A stretch of DNA of 21,525 nt, taken from the NCBI RefSeq assembly GCF_965138225.1, contig NZ_CBCSAX010000023.1; one strand, 5' to 3'. Below the pieces are notes generated by a model. That model saw only the letters and a program-made list of their open reading frames with translations, ran no database searches and was not told the DNA's origin. Position numbers and translations under genes: made by a program. This stretch comes from Helicobacter_D ganmani (lineage in GTDB: Bacteria; Campylobacterota; Campylobacteria; Campylobacterales; Helicobacteraceae). This document shows positions 7,261 to 15,648 of the stretch, piece by piece (within the stretch, counting starts at the first letter, position 1; each line of letters starts with the position of its first letter).

Positions 7261-7776
7261 ATGAGAACAAATGTTTATTGGTTGGCTTTATTGTTTGCAC
7301 CTGGGATACTCTTTGCAGCAGAAGGGAGTGGAGAATATGATATAATTGAAAGAACAATCAATTTTATTATTTTCTTTGCGCTAGTCTATTATTTTGCAGC
7401 AAATGCAATTAAAGATATTTTTAAAGCTCGTAGAGATAGTATCGCAAACTCTTTGGCTAAGATTCAAGAGAAATTACAGGATTCTAAAAAAGCAAAACAA
7501 AAGGCACTAAATCAGCTAGAGGAAGCAAAAAAAACCGCAAAAGATATTGTAGAATCCGCACATAAAGAATCTGCAATTATTGTGCAAAAAATTGAAGAAA
7601 ACACAAAAAATGAGCTGGAGAATTTGGTGCGTCAATACAATGACCATATTGCGTTTGAGCAAAGAAAAGCTGAAAAGTTGATTGTAGATGAAATCTTATC
7701 TGAATTCTTAAACAAAGATTCTATTGCTTTAAGCAAAGATGTTTTAATGCAATCTTTACTCAAAAAGGCAGCGTAA
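7261..7776 (+). CDS. atpF: ATP synthase F0 subunit b (peripheral stalk)
   Basis: Second stalk subunit, 171 aa from ATG 7261, which has AAGGAG (7249-7254) 6 nt upstream. An upstream in-frame start at 7234 would overlap atpF' and has no ribosome site. The protein begins with a hydrophobic, signal-like stretch (YWLALLFAPGILFAAEG), followed by TIIER-like and membrane segment TINFIIFFALVYYFAANAI at about 32-50, and then a long Lys/Glu/Ala/Gln coiled coil. The extra N-terminal hydrophobic region is typical of epsilonproteobacterial b subunits and absent from E. coli b. The stop TAA is directly followed by the atpH ATG. Confidence 0.92.
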   Translation: MRTNVYWLALLFAPGILFAAEGSGEYDIIERTINFIIFFALVYYFAANAIKDIFKARRDSIANSLAKIQEKLQDSKKAKQKALNQLEEAKKTAKDIVESAHKESAIIVQKIEENTKNELENLVRQYNDHIAFEQRKAEKLIVDEILSEFLNKDSIALSKDVLMQSLLKKAA

Positions 7777-8313
7777 ATGAAAGATTTAATTGCAAAACGA
7801 TATATTAAGGCATTAGCTAAAACTGCTTCTGAAGCCGAATTAAGAGACATTGCAGAATCTCTAGGGAAACTTGCTGGGGCTTATAAGGTTGCAAAATTTA
7901 GAGAAATTGTAGAATCCCCATATGTTGAACAAAAGAAAAAAACTGAATTTGTTCTGGAAAATATTTTAGATAATGATTTCAATGCAAAATTTGCTAATTT
8001 TATTAAAATTTTAGCAGAACATAAGCGGTTAGATTTATTTGAGGAGCTTTATAGGGAATTAACTTCTTATTTAGCTACTCTAAATAAAGAATACATTGCA
8101 CAACTTATTGTGAGTGAGAGCTACGATGAAGTAAAGTTGAAAGAGATTCAAGATAAATTTAGCAAAAAACTTGGTGTTAATCTTTTGTTGAAGCAGCAAA
8201 TTGTAGCAAATGCTGGAATCAGATTAGTAGTGGAAGATTTAGGTGTTGAAGTTTCTTTTTCTCAAGAGAAATTTGCAAGTGATTTAAGAAATCATATTTT
8301 AAAAGCATTTTAA
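7777..8313 (+). CDS. atpH: ATP synthase F1 subunit delta (OSCP)
   Basis: Delta subunit, 178 aa, of usual length. It connects the b/b' stalk to the top of the alpha3-beta3 head so the head does not rotate. The N-terminal helical domain starts LIAKRYIKALAKTA, a standard opening of the family. The C-terminal part has the typical GVEVSFSQEKFASDLRNHI pattern (usually G..DxS...kL..l). The start directly abuts the atpF stop, and atpA begins 19 nt after the stop with a strong ribosome site. Confidence 0.95.
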   Translation: MKDLIAKRYIKALAKTASEAELRDIAESLGKLAGAYKVAKFREIVESPYVEQKKKTEFVLENILDNDFNAKFANFIKILAEHKRLDLFEELYRELTSYLATLNKEYIAQLIVSESYDEVKLKEIQDKFSKKLGVNLLLKQQIVANAGIRLVVEDLGVEVSFSQEKFASDLRNHILKAF

Positions 8314-8332
8314 TTTTAAATAAGGAGTAATA

Positions 8333-9847
8333 GTGGTAGCAAAGTTACAAGCAGATGAAATTAGTTCAATCATCAAAGAAAGAATTGATAATTTTGAACT
8401 TGATTTAAATATCGCCGAAACAGGTAAAGTGATTGCGTATGCTGATGGTGTTGCAAAGGTTTATGGACTAAAAAATGCAATGAGCTATGAAATGGTTGAA
8501 TTTGAAACAGGCGATAAAGGTTTGGCTTCAAGCTTGGAGGAAGGTAGTGTTGGTGTTGTCGTCTTAGGAGCTGGCAAAGAAATCAAAGAAGGTTCTTTCG
8601 TTAAACGTCTTGGTAAGCTTTTGCGTGTTCCTGTAGGTGATGGACTAATGGGACGCGTTGTTAATGCTCTTGGTGAGCCAATTGATGGTAAAGGTGCAAT
8701 TGATACGAAAGAGTATCGTTTTATGGAAGAAAAAGCACCCGGAATTATGGCTAGAAAATCAGTGCATGAGCCACTCCAAACAGGTTTAAAAGCAATTGAT
8801 GCACTCGTTCCAATTGGACGCGGACAAAGAGAGCTAATTATTGGTGATAGACAAACGGGCAAAACAACAGTTGCAATTGATACAATTATTAATCAAAAAG
8901 GGCAAGATGTTGTTTGTATTTATGTTGCAATTGGTCAGAAAGAATCTACAATTGCGCAAGTAGTCAGAAAATTGGAAGAACATGGTGCAATGGAATATAC
9001 TATTATTGTTAATGCGCCTGCTTCCGATTCTGCTGCAATGCAATATCTAGCTCCTTATGCTGGTGTAACAATGGGTGAGTATTTTAGAGACAATGGAAGA
9101 CACGCGTTAATTGTTTATGATGATTTAAGTAAGCATGCTGTTGCCTATCGTGAAATGTCTTTGATTCTTAGACGTCCTCCAGGTCGTGAAGCATTCCCCG
9201 GTGATGTATTTTACTTGCACTCAAGATTATTGGAACGTGCAGCAAAAGTGAGTGATGAACTTGGAGCTGGTTCGCTTACTGCATTGCCAATTATTGAAAC
9301 ACAAGCGGGAGATGTGGCGGCGTATATTCCAACAAATGTTATTTCTATTACAGATGGTCAAATTTTTCTAGAAACAGATTTGTTTAACTCTGGAATTCGT
9401 CCTGCAATCAATGTCGGTTTATCTGTTTCACGCGTAGGCGGTGCAGCACAGATTAAAGCAACAAAACAAGTTTCAGGAACTTTAAGACTTGATTTGGCTC
9501 AATATCGTGAATTGCAAGCATTTGCGCAGTTCGCTTCTGATTTAGATGAATCAAGTAGAAAGCAATTGGATAGAGGTCAAAGAATGGTTGAAGTATTGAA
9601 ACAACCTCCTTATTCTCCGCTACCAATTGAACGTCAAGTAGTAATTATTTTTGCTGGTGCAAGAGGTTATATGGACGACATTGCAACAGCAAATATTACA
9701 AAATTTGAAGCTGATTTATATCCATTCTTAGAGGCTAAATATCCACAAATTTTTGAAGATATTCGCTCTAAAAAAATGTTAGATAAAGATATTGAAGAAA
9801 CTCTTTGTAAAGCATTAGAAGAATTTAAATCTAGTTTTGCGGTGTAA
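8333..9847 (+). CDS. atpA: ATP synthase F1 subunit alpha
   Basis: Non-catalytic nucleotide-binding subunit of the F1 head, 504 aa, full length. An N-terminal beta-barrel domain (about 1-95) is followed by the nucleotide-binding domain with P-loop GDRQTGKT at residues 171-178. The Walker B region is HALIVYDDLSKHA, the family signature includes GLSVSRVGGAAQ, and a C-terminal helical domain follows. It starts with GTG at 8333, preceded 5 nt upstream by AAGGAG (8322-8327); the residues after it match the family N-terminus, so no later start is needed. Codon use and composition are like the neighbours. atpG follows after 15 nt. Confidence 0.98.
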   Translation: MVAKLQADEISSIIKERIDNFELDLNIAETGKVIAYADGVAKVYGLKNAMSYEMVEFETGDKGLASSLEEGSVGVVVLGAGKEIKEGSFVKRLGKLLRVPVGDGLMGRVVNALGEPIDGKGAIDTKEYRFMEEKAPGIMARKSVHEPLQTGLKAIDALVPIGRGQRELIIGDRQTGKTTVAIDTIINQKGQDVVCIYVAIGQKESTIAQVVRKLEEHGAMEYTIIVNAPASDSAAMQYLAPYAGVTMGEYFRDNGRHALIVYDDLSKHAVAYREMSLILRRPPGREAFPGDVFYLHSRLLERAAKVSDELGAGSLTALPIIETQAGDVAAYIPTNVISITDGQIFLETDLFNSGIRPAINVGLSVSRVGGAAQIKATKQVSGTLRLDLAQYRELQAFAQFASDLDESSRKQLDRGQRMVEVLKQPPYSPLPIERQVVIIFAGARGYMDDIATANITKFEADLYPFLEAKYPQIFEDIRSKKMLDKDIEETLCKALEEFKSSFAV

Positions 9848-9862
9848 AATAGGGAGTTTGTT

Positions 9863-10750
9863 ATGGGAAACAACCTGAAAGATATTAGAAAACAGATTTC
9901 AAGCGTTTTAAATACTCAAAAAACTACGCGTGCAATGAAGCTTGTTTCTACTTCTAAGCTTAAAAAAGCCGATGAAATGGCGAGACGTTCTAAAATGTAT
10001 GCAAATAAAATTGTAGAGGTCTTGTCAGAAATTAAAGTAAAAGTCGTGAGCGGTGAGAATGTGCAAGATAATCCTTATTTTAGTGCGGGCAATGAAGAAT
10101 CTAAAATTGTAGATATTGTGCTAGTTACAGCCGATAAAGGTTTATGTGGTGGATTCAATATTAATACCATTAAAGAAGTGAATCGGATTATTGCAGAGCA
10201 CAAGGTTAAAAATATGAAAGTGCGTTTGCGCGTAATTGGTAAAAAAGCAGTAGAGTATTATAAATTTAATGAAATTGAAGTGCTAGATAGTGTGGTGGGT
10301 TTGAGTGCTACACCGCAATATGCTCAAGCAGCAGAATTTATCAATAAGGCGGTAGCAGATTATCTTAACGGTATTACTTCCAAAGTGATTTTGGTTCATA
10401 ATGGATTCAAGAATATGATTTCACAAGAAATGAAAGTTTCTCAACTTTTACCTATTGAGGGTATTGTTCTGACGGAAGAATGCTCTTCTATTTTGGAGGT
10501 AGAACCAAATGAACAGGAAAACGAGATTCTGCACGAATTGGCAAACAAATATGTAGAGTTTAGTATGTATTATGCACTTGTGGATTCCTTGGCAGCAGAA
10601 CACAGTGCGCGCATGCAGGCAATGGATGCGGCAACAAATAATGCAGGAGAGATGGCTAGAACTCTTACAATTGCCTACAATAAAGCAAGACAACAAGCAA
10701 TTACGACAGAGTTAGTTGAAATTAATACTGGCGTTGAGTCAATGAAATAA
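9863..10750 (+). CDS. atpG: ATP synthase F1 subunit gamma
   Basis: Central-shaft subunit, 295 aa, that rotates inside the alpha3-beta3 ring and couples proton flow to ATP synthesis. The N-terminal helix LKDIRKQISSVLNTQKTTRAMKLVSTSKLKKA and the C-terminal helix around ARMQAMDAATNNAGEM form the coiled-coil axle. TADKGLCGGFN marks the conserved globular domain. AGGGAG lies about 7 nt before the ATG. Its stop TAA overlaps the ribosome site AAGGAG of atpD, giving close coupling. Confidence 0.97.
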   Translation: MGNNLKDIRKQISSVLNTQKTTRAMKLVSTSKLKKADEMARRSKMYANKIVEVLSEIKVKVVSGENVQDNPYFSAGNEESKIVDIVLVTADKGLCGGFNINTIKEVNRIIAEHKVKNMKVRLRVIGKKAVEYYKFNEIEVLDSVVGLSATPQYAQAAEFINKAVADYLNGITSKVILVHNGFKNMISQEMKVSQLLPIEGIVLTEECSSILEVEPNEQENEILHELANKYVEFSMYYALVDSLAAEHSARMQAMDAATNNAGEMARTLTIAYNKARQQAITTELVEINTGVESMK

Positions 10751-10762
10751 GGAGTATATTAA

Positions 10763-12178
10763 ATGTCAGAAAATATGGTAGGAAAAATCATTCAAGTAAT
10801 GGGTCCTGTTGTAGATGTAGATTTTGATTCTTATCTACCAGCAATCAATGAGGCGTTGGATATTGATTTCGCAGTAGATGGGCGGAATCACAAATTAGTT
10901 TTAGAAGTTGCAGCACATATTGGAGATAATAGAGTGCGTGCAATTGCTATGGATATGACAGAAGGACTTACAAGAGGTGAGAAAGTTGTTGCAAGAGGTA
11001 ATCCTATTACTGTGCCAGTAGGTGAGCAGGTTTTAGGAAGAATTTTCAATGTAATTGGTGAAGTAGTAGATGGAGGAGAAGAACTAAAAAATCCTGAAAA
11101 ATGGTCTATCCACAGAACAGCTCCAAGCTTTGAAGACCAAAGCACAAAAACAGAAATGTTTGAAACAGGCATCAAAGTGGTTGATTTGCTTGCTCCTTAT
11201 TCTAAAGGTGGTAAAGTTGGGCTTTTTGGTGGTGCAGGTGTTGGTAAAACCGTCGTTATTATGGAGTTGATTCACAATGTTGCTTTTAAACATAGTGGTT
11301 ATTCTGTATTTGCAGGTGTTGGTGAAAGAACACGCGAAGGAAATGATCTTTATCACGAAATGAAAGAATCGGGAGTTTTGGATAAAGTTGCCTTGTGCTA
11401 TGGTCAGATGAATGAACCACCAGGTGCAAGAAATAGAATCGCATTTACAGGTTTAACAATGGCAGAATATTTCCGTGATGAAAAAGGATTAGACGTTCTC
11501 ATGTTTATTGATAATATTTTCCGTTATGCGCAAAGTGGTTCAGAAATGTCAGCACTTCTTGGTAGAATCCCTTCTGCTGTTGGTTATCAACCCACATTGG
11601 CAAGCGAAATGGGTAAATTGCAAGAACGTATTACTTCCACCAAAAAAGGTTCTATTACTTCTGTTCAAGCAGTTTATGTGCCAGCAGATGACTTGACTGA
11701 CCCAGCACCAGCTTCCGTATTTGCTCACCTTGATGCAACAACGGTGTTAAATAGAAAGATTGCTGAAAAAGGAATTTATCCTGCGGTAGATCCGTTAGAT
11801 TCTACTTCTAGGATTCTTGACCCTCAAGTAGTTGGTGAAGAGCATTATAAAGTTGCAACAAGTGTGCAACAAGTGCTTCAAAAATATAAAGATTTGCAAG
11901 ATATTATTGCTATTTTGGGTATGGATGAGCTTTCAGAAGAGGATAAAAAAGTCGTTGAAAGAGCAAGAAAGATTGAAAAATTCCTATCTCAACCATTCTT
12001 TGTTGCGGAAGTATTTACAGGAAGTCCGGGTAAATATGTTACTCTTCAAGAAACATTGGAAGGCTTTAAAGGTATCTTAGAGGGCAAATATGATCATATT
12101 CCAGAAAATGCTTTTTATATGGTTGGCAACATTAATGAGGTCCTTGAAAAAGCGGAGAAAATGAAAGCTAATGCCTAA
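10763..12178 (+). CDS. atpD: ATP synthase F1 subunit beta (catalytic)
   Basis: Catalytic subunit, 471 aa, full length. The P-loop GGAGVGKT is at residues 156-163. GVGERTREGNDLYHEM carries the catalytic glutamate region. VLMFIDNIFRYAQSG is the Walker B stretch. The DELSEED-type loop that contacts gamma is present as MDELSEEDKK. AAGGAG (10749-10754) lies 8 nt before the ATG. The stop overlaps the AAGGAG that serves atpC. No unusual substitution at catalytic positions is visible. Confidence 0.98.
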   Translation: MSENMVGKIIQVMGPVVDVDFDSYLPAINEALDIDFAVDGRNHKLVLEVAAHIGDNRVRAIAMDMTEGLTRGEKVVARGNPITVPVGEQVLGRIFNVIGEVVDGGEELKNPEKWSIHRTAPSFEDQSTKTEMFETGIKVVDLLAPYSKGGKVGLFGGAGVGKTVVIMELIHNVAFKHSGYSVFAGVGERTREGNDLYHEMKESGVLDKVALCYGQMNEPPGARNRIAFTGLTMAEYFRDEKGLDVLMFIDNIFRYAQSGSEMSALLGRIPSAVGYQPTLASEMGKLQERITSTKKGSITSVQAVYVPADDLTDPAPASVFAHLDATTVLNRKIAEKGIYPAVDPLDSTSRILDPQVVGEEHYKVATSVQQVLQKYKDLQDIIAILGMDELSEEDKKVVERARKIEKFLSQPFFVAEVFTGSPGKYVTLQETLEGFKGILEGKYDHIPENAFYMVGNINEVLEKAEKMKANA

Positions 12179-12187
12179 GGAGCTTTG

Positions 12188-12580
12188 ATGGAAACCTTAA
12201 AATTAGATATTGTAACTCCAGAGGGCAAGATTTTTTCCAATGATGTCAAAAGCGTTACACTCCCCGGTAGTGAGGGAGAGTTTGGCGTTTTACCCGGACA
12301 CGTTGGAGTTGTAACTACACTTAGTGCGGGCGTAATTGAAATTGAAAAGAAAGACAATAAAAAAGAAATTGTTGCGATTAATTGGGGTTATGCAAAGGTA
12401 GATGAAAAAAGTGTTGATGTCTTAGTTGAAGGGGCGGTAGATATTAACGGAAACAGTGAAGGTGAAATTGCGCAAGCAATTGCAAATGCGAAAAAACTCT
12501 TGGAAGAATCAACAGACAATAATGTTGCAGTTTCAATGGTAGTTTCTCGCATTGAAAATACTGCAAAGAGTTCTCTGTGA
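12188..12580 (+). CDS. atpC: ATP synthase F1 subunit epsilon
   Basis: Epsilon subunit, 130 aa, which sits on the rotor foot and modulates ATP hydrolysis. The N-terminal beta-sandwich has the family patterns LDIVTPEGKIFSNDVKSV, LPGSEGEFGVLPGHV and WGYAKVDEKSVDVLVEGA. The C-terminal helical part is present. I choose ATG 12188: AAGGAG (12177-12182) is 5 nt upstream. The in-frame TTG at 12185 is only one codon earlier and less likely. The last four bases GTGA are shared with the start of the ExbB/TolQ-like gene, so the ATP synthase and Tol genes are translationally linked. Confidence 0.95.
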   Translation: METLKLDIVTPEGKIFSNDVKSVTLPGSEGEFGVLPGHVGVVTTLSAGVIEIEKKDNKKEIVAINWGYAKVDEKSVDVLVEGAVDINGNSEGEIAQAIANAKKLLEESTDNNVAVSMVVSRIENTAKSSL

Positions 12581-13149
12581 ATCTAACCACTTTGCTAAGT
12601 GACTATGGTGTTACAGCCATAGTTGTTTTGGTTTGGCTCTCTTTATATTTTATCTTAGTGGTTTGGACTTTTGTTTATCGTTATCTTGTGCTAAATATAG
12701 CATTAAATAATGAAAAAAAATGTCTTGAAGTTTTATTGAGTGGGCGCAATGCCTTACCAAAAAATTCGCTTTTGGGTTCTAATCTCATCGGTATTGATAA
12801 AAAACTAACAGAACCAATGTTGCAATATTCGCTTGACAAAGCCATTAAAGACGCAACGATTGGTTTAACCTTTCTTGGAATCGTAGCTTCTACTGCGCCT
12901 TTTATTGGATTATTTGGCACAGTGGTTGAAATTTTAGAAGCTTTTTCTAAGCTAGGAACAAACTCCAAAGCGACTTTAGATGTGATAGCCCCAGTAATTT
13001 CTAAAGCACTTGTTGCAACTGCTGCTGGGATTCTGACTGCAGTTCCAGCTTATTCTTTTAATTTATTTTTAAAACGCAAAGTCTTTGAATTGAACACTTA
13101 TTTGCAATTACAGATTAATGTATTAATCTCTCCAAAAACAAATTTATAA
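12577..13149 (+). CDS. Proton-channel protein of the MotA/TolQ/ExbB family
   Basis: Inner-membrane protein of 190 aa with a first membrane helix at about residues 10-35 and two more near 95-120 and 135-160. TAPFIGLFGTVVEI is the family signature in the second helix, and VATAAGILTAVPAY lies in the third; their polar residues line the proton path. With the ExbD/TolR-like partner it forms the motor that uses proton motive force. Because tolB, pal and a cpoB-like gene follow, I infer it acts as TolQ in outer-membrane constriction during division rather than as ExbB in iron uptake. Its GTG start overlaps the atpC stop (GTGA), so it is translated by coupling. Such genes are often annotated exbB in Helicobacter and Campylobacter. 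Confidence 0.9.
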   Translation: MNLTTLLSDYGVTAIVVLVWLSLYFILVVWTFVYRYLVLNIALNNEKKCLEVLLSGRNALPKNSLLGSNLIGIDKKLTEPMLQYSLDKAIKDATIGLTFLGIVASTAPFIGLFGTVVEILEAFSKLGTNSKATLDVIAPVISKALVATAAGILTAVPAYSFNLFLKRKVFELNTYLQLQINVLISPKTNL

Positions 13150-13165
13150 ACTTATAGGGCAAGAA

Positions 13166-13564
13166 GTGAAAACACATTATAATTGGGACGAGACGCCAGA
13201 TTTAAATATTACACCATTGGTAGATATTATGCTTGTGCTCTTGGCTATTCTTATGGTAACCGCTCCTGTGATTGTTTATCAAGAAGAGATTGCTTTGCCG
13301 CAGGGCTCAAAAAGTGCAAAGATGCAAGAAGATTCCAAAATTGAAATTCGTATGGATTTGAAACGTAATATTTATCTTAAAGATGATATTTTGACTTTTG
13401 ATAGTTTTCCAGATGCATTTATTATGTTTGCAAATGCCTATGATAAGAACACACAAGTTTATATTAGAGCGGATAAGAATCTTAAATATGATGATGTTAT
13501 CTATGTATTAAAAATTGCAAAACAAACAGGCTTTACAAGGGTTTCACTCGTTACTGATGGCTAG
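13166..13564 (+). CDS. ExbD/TolR-family biopolymer transport protein
   Basis: Protein of 132 aa with a short cytoplasmic N-terminus, one membrane helix (about residues 20-40) and a periplasmic domain. LNITPLVDIMLVLLAILMV is the family signature, with D20 at the position of the essential proton-carrying aspartate (D23 in E. coli TolR). The periplasmic part has IYIRADKNLKYDDV-like sequence, as in ExbD/TolR proteins that contact peptidoglycan or TonB. The start is GTG at 13166 with a modest AGGG patch upstream; the conserved NWDETPDLN follows closely, so no later start fits. The 3' end overlaps the TolA-like gene by 8 nt. Confidence 0.9.
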   Translation: MKTHYNWDETPDLNITPLVDIMLVLLAILMVTAPVIVYQEEIALPQGSKSAKMQEDSKIEIRMDLKRNIYLKDDILTFDSFPDAFIMFANAYDKNTQVYIRADKNLKYDDVIYVLKIAKQTGFTRVSLVTDG

Positions 13565-14297
13565 AATCATTTTATTTTTTGGAAGCGGTGGAATCGCTAT
13601 TTTCAGCTATGCGTTGATAATTGTATTCTTGATATGGCAGTTTAGCGTAGTGCAAAAATCGCCTAAAGCTTATGCTGCTTACAAAGAAACAACTTTTAGC
13701 ATTGATTTAATTGAAGAGACAAAGCCAAAGCCTACTATCAAAGTTGCTCAAAAAAAAGTTGAAAAAAAAGTTGAAAATATTCCAATCAAAAAAGAAAGTG
13801 CCTCTAGGAGTGCAAATGTTGGTGTAGGGATTAATGAACTTTTTAAACAAGTGGATTCCAAAATGCCTGTTAAAAAGGAATCATTGAAACCTCAAAGTCA
13901 AAATGACAAAGTTGCAAAAAAGAAAAAGGCAAATGAAACTTCTCAAAGTGAAGAATTAAGTAATGAGCTAGAAAAGATTATGTCCAACCTAGATACTCAA
14001 AAAACTTTAAGTTTTGTTACTCCTAAGGGTGAATATGATGCGTTTTATGCTAAAGTTCAGGAAATTTTGGCACAGAATTGGAATCCCATTCGCACTTTGC
14101 AAGAGCATAAGGCAGAAGTGCAAATCACCATTAATTCGCTAGGGCAATTTTCTTATTCTATTATTCAATTATCTGGGAATTTAGATTTTGATAAAGCATT
14201 GCAAGAGTTTTTGGATATAATGCGCACGCAAGAATTTCCACGCTTTGAAGGTGGAGCTCAAACCAAAATAATGGTAACTTTTAAAACCGAGGTGTAA
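13557..14297 (+). CDS. TolA/TonB-like energy-transducing protein
   Basis: Protein of 246 aa with a single N-terminal membrane helix (about residues 5-27). A Lys/Glu/Ser/Pro-rich periplasmic linker (about 45-145) follows, then a compact C-terminal domain (about 160-246, FYAKVQEILAQNWNPIRTL to TKIMVTFKTEV) with the layout of TonB/TolA C-terminal domains. It would carry force from the TolQR-like motor across the periplasm to TolB-Pal. I choose ATG 13557, which overlaps the exbD-like stop by 8 nt; an upstream start at 13515 would lie wholly inside exbD. No strong ribosome site is visible, consistent with coupling. A 12-bp tandem duplication lies in the linker. TolA versus TonB cannot be settled by sequence alone; the tolB-pal context favours TolA. 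Confidence 0.8.
   Translation: MARIILFFGSGGIAIFSYALIIVFLIWQFSVVQKSPKAYAAYKETTFSIDLIEETKPKPTIKVAQKKVEKKVENIPIKKESASRSANVGVGINELFKQVDSKMPVKKESLKPQSQNDKVAKKKKANETSQSEELSNELEKIMSNLDTQKTLSFVTPKGEYDAFYAKVQEILAQNWNPIRTLQEHKAEVQITINSLGQFSYSIIQLSGNLDFDKALQEFLDIMRTQEFPRFEGGAQTKIMVTFKTEV
13750..13773 (+). repeat. Tandem duplication of a 12-bp unit with A8 runs
   Basis: AAAAAAAAGTTG occurs twice in perfect tandem (13750-13761 and 13762-13773), encoding KKVE-KKVE in the linker of the TolA-like protein. Each copy holds a run of eight A. Loss or gain of a whole unit keeps frame; slippage within one A run would truncate the protein before its C-terminal domain. Confidence 0.95.
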
Positions 14298-14298
14298 G

Positions 14299-15576
14299 AT
14301 GAAAAAAATCTATCTTTTATTGTTTTGTATCAGTTTTGCGTTTGCAGAACCGATTGATGCAACACTAGAAGTTGTAAAGAAGTTTGGGAATCTCCCTAAT
14401 ATTTTAGTTCAAAATACAGGCAAGGATTATTCGCAAAGGGAATATAGTCAAAGAATCTTTAAAATGTTGATTGCGGATTTAAAGGTTACGGGACATTTTG
14501 CCACACAGGAATCCCCAGAAGTTGTTTCTAGTGCAATGGTGCTTAATTTTGACGAATATCGTAAAAGCAAAATTGACCTCATTGCGCGCGTAAATGCAGA
14601 AATAACTAAAGAAAATTTGGAGGCAAGATTACAACTTTATGACGCAAATACAGGTTTGTTGGCTCTAAGTAAAGAATACAGAAGTGCAAATGCAGAATCT
14701 TATCCTTTTTTAGCGCATAAAATGGCGATTGATATTAATGACTACATTAAAGCTCCAAAAGTAGATTGGATGGAAAGAATGGTGATTTTGTCGCATTATA
14801 CTAAGCCCGGAGAAAGTGAGATTCTAACTAGTGATTACACGCTTACCTACAAGAAACAATTAATTAGCGGAGGATTAAATATTTTTCCTAAATGGGCAAA
14901 TGAATCACAAACTGCTTTTTATTACACAAAATACCTAGATAAGCCTACACTTTTTAAATTTGATTTAACTAATGGACAAAATCATAAAATTTTAGAAAGC
15001 AATGGTATGTTGGTTGCTTCAGATGTTAGTAGCGATTCTACTAAATTGCTTCTCACAATGGCTCCAGACGAACAAGCGGATATTTTTCTTTATGATGTGC
15101 CAAGCAAACAAATTACCAAGCTTACGAAATACAGCGGTATTGATGTGAGTGGAAATTTCATAGAAGATGAAAAACGGGTGATGTTTATTTCTGACAGATT
15201 GGGTTACCCCAATGTTTTTGCGATTCCACTTAGCGGAGAGGTGAGCGGAGCAGTAGAGCAAATGGTTTATCATGGACGCAATAATAATGCAGCAAGTGCG
15301 TATGGTAATTACATTGTTTATTCTAGTCGCGAAACAAGTGATGAGTTTAACCGCAATACTTTTAATCTCTATTTAGTTTCTACAAAAAGCGATTTTATTC
15401 GTCGTTTAAGCGCAAATGGAGTGAATCAGTTGCCACGTTTTTCTAAAGATGGTGAAACAATTATGTATATCAAACACGAAGGAAATCAAAGCGCATTGGG
15501 CATTATCCGTTTAAATTACAATAAGACTTTACTTTTCCCACTAAGTGGCAGCACGATTCAATCTATGGATTGGTAA
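14299..15576 (+). CDS. tolB: Tol-Pal system periplasmic protein TolB
   Basis: Periplasmic protein of 425 aa, typical of the family. The signal peptide is IYLLLFCISFAFA, with cleavage likely after A17. An N-terminal domain (about 20-160) is followed by a six-bladed beta-propeller (about 170-425) with repeated blade patterns such as PKWANESQTAFYYTKY, FISDRLGYPNVFAIPL and LPRFSKDGETIMYI. TolB binds Pal through the propeller and TolA through its N-terminus, relaying the motor's action to the outer membrane. The start is one base after the stop of the TolA-like gene. A promoter-like sequence follows before pal. Confidence 0.95.
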   Translation: MKKIYLLLFCISFAFAEPIDATLEVVKKFGNLPNILVQNTGKDYSQREYSQRIFKMLIADLKVTGHFATQESPEVVSSAMVLNFDEYRKSKIDLIARVNAEITKENLEARLQLYDANTGLLALSKEYRSANAESYPFLAHKMAIDINDYIKAPKVDWMERMVILSHYTKPGESEILTSDYTLTYKKQLISGGLNIFPKWANESQTAFYYTKYLDKPTLFKFDLTNGQNHKILESNGMLVASDVSSDSTKLLLTMAPDEQADIFLYDVPSKQITKLTKYSGIDVSGNFIEDEKRVMFISDRLGYPNVFAIPLSGEVSGAVEQMVYHGRNNNAASAYGNYIVYSSRETSDEFNRNTFNLYLVSTKSDFIRRLSANGVNQLPRFSKDGETIMYIKHEGNQSALGIIRLNYNKTLLFPLSGSTIQSMDW

Positions 15577-15600
15577 AGAAAAGTTTTATATTAAATTACA

Positions 15601-15616
15601 TTTTTTTTGGTATAAT
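15601..15616 (+). promoter_or_regulatory. Strong epsilonproteobacterial-type promoter ahead of pal
   Basis: Eight T followed by GG and a perfect TATAAT (15611-15616) match the T-rich, extended -10 layout known for Campylobacter and Helicobacter sigma-70 promoters. Transcription would start near 15623, giving a leader of about 26 nt that contains AGGGAG (15638-15643), 5 nt before the pal ATG. Confidence 0.75.
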
Positions 15617-15648
15617 TTTGCGTTTTTAATTAAAATCAGGGAGCAGAA

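Noticed and set aside
8485..8862. 125-codon open frame on the minus strand across atpA
   Set aside because: Ser/Pro/Leu-rich shadow of a highly conserved gene with no start signals of its own.
9424..9439. parS-like TGTTTCACGCG within atpA
   Set aside because: Only 11 of 16 positions fit the parS palindrome, the right half is wrong, and the bases encode the conserved alpha-subunit motif SVSRVG, so coding constraint explains it.
11508..12080. Two short + strand frames inside atpD
   Set aside because: Both lie entirely within the catalytic beta subunit in another frame, with no ribosome site or recognisable product.
13515..13556. Upstream start for the TolA-like gene
   Set aside because: It would add 14 residues with no family resemblance wholly inside the exbD-like gene; ATG 13557 gives a normal short cytoplasmic end before the membrane helix.
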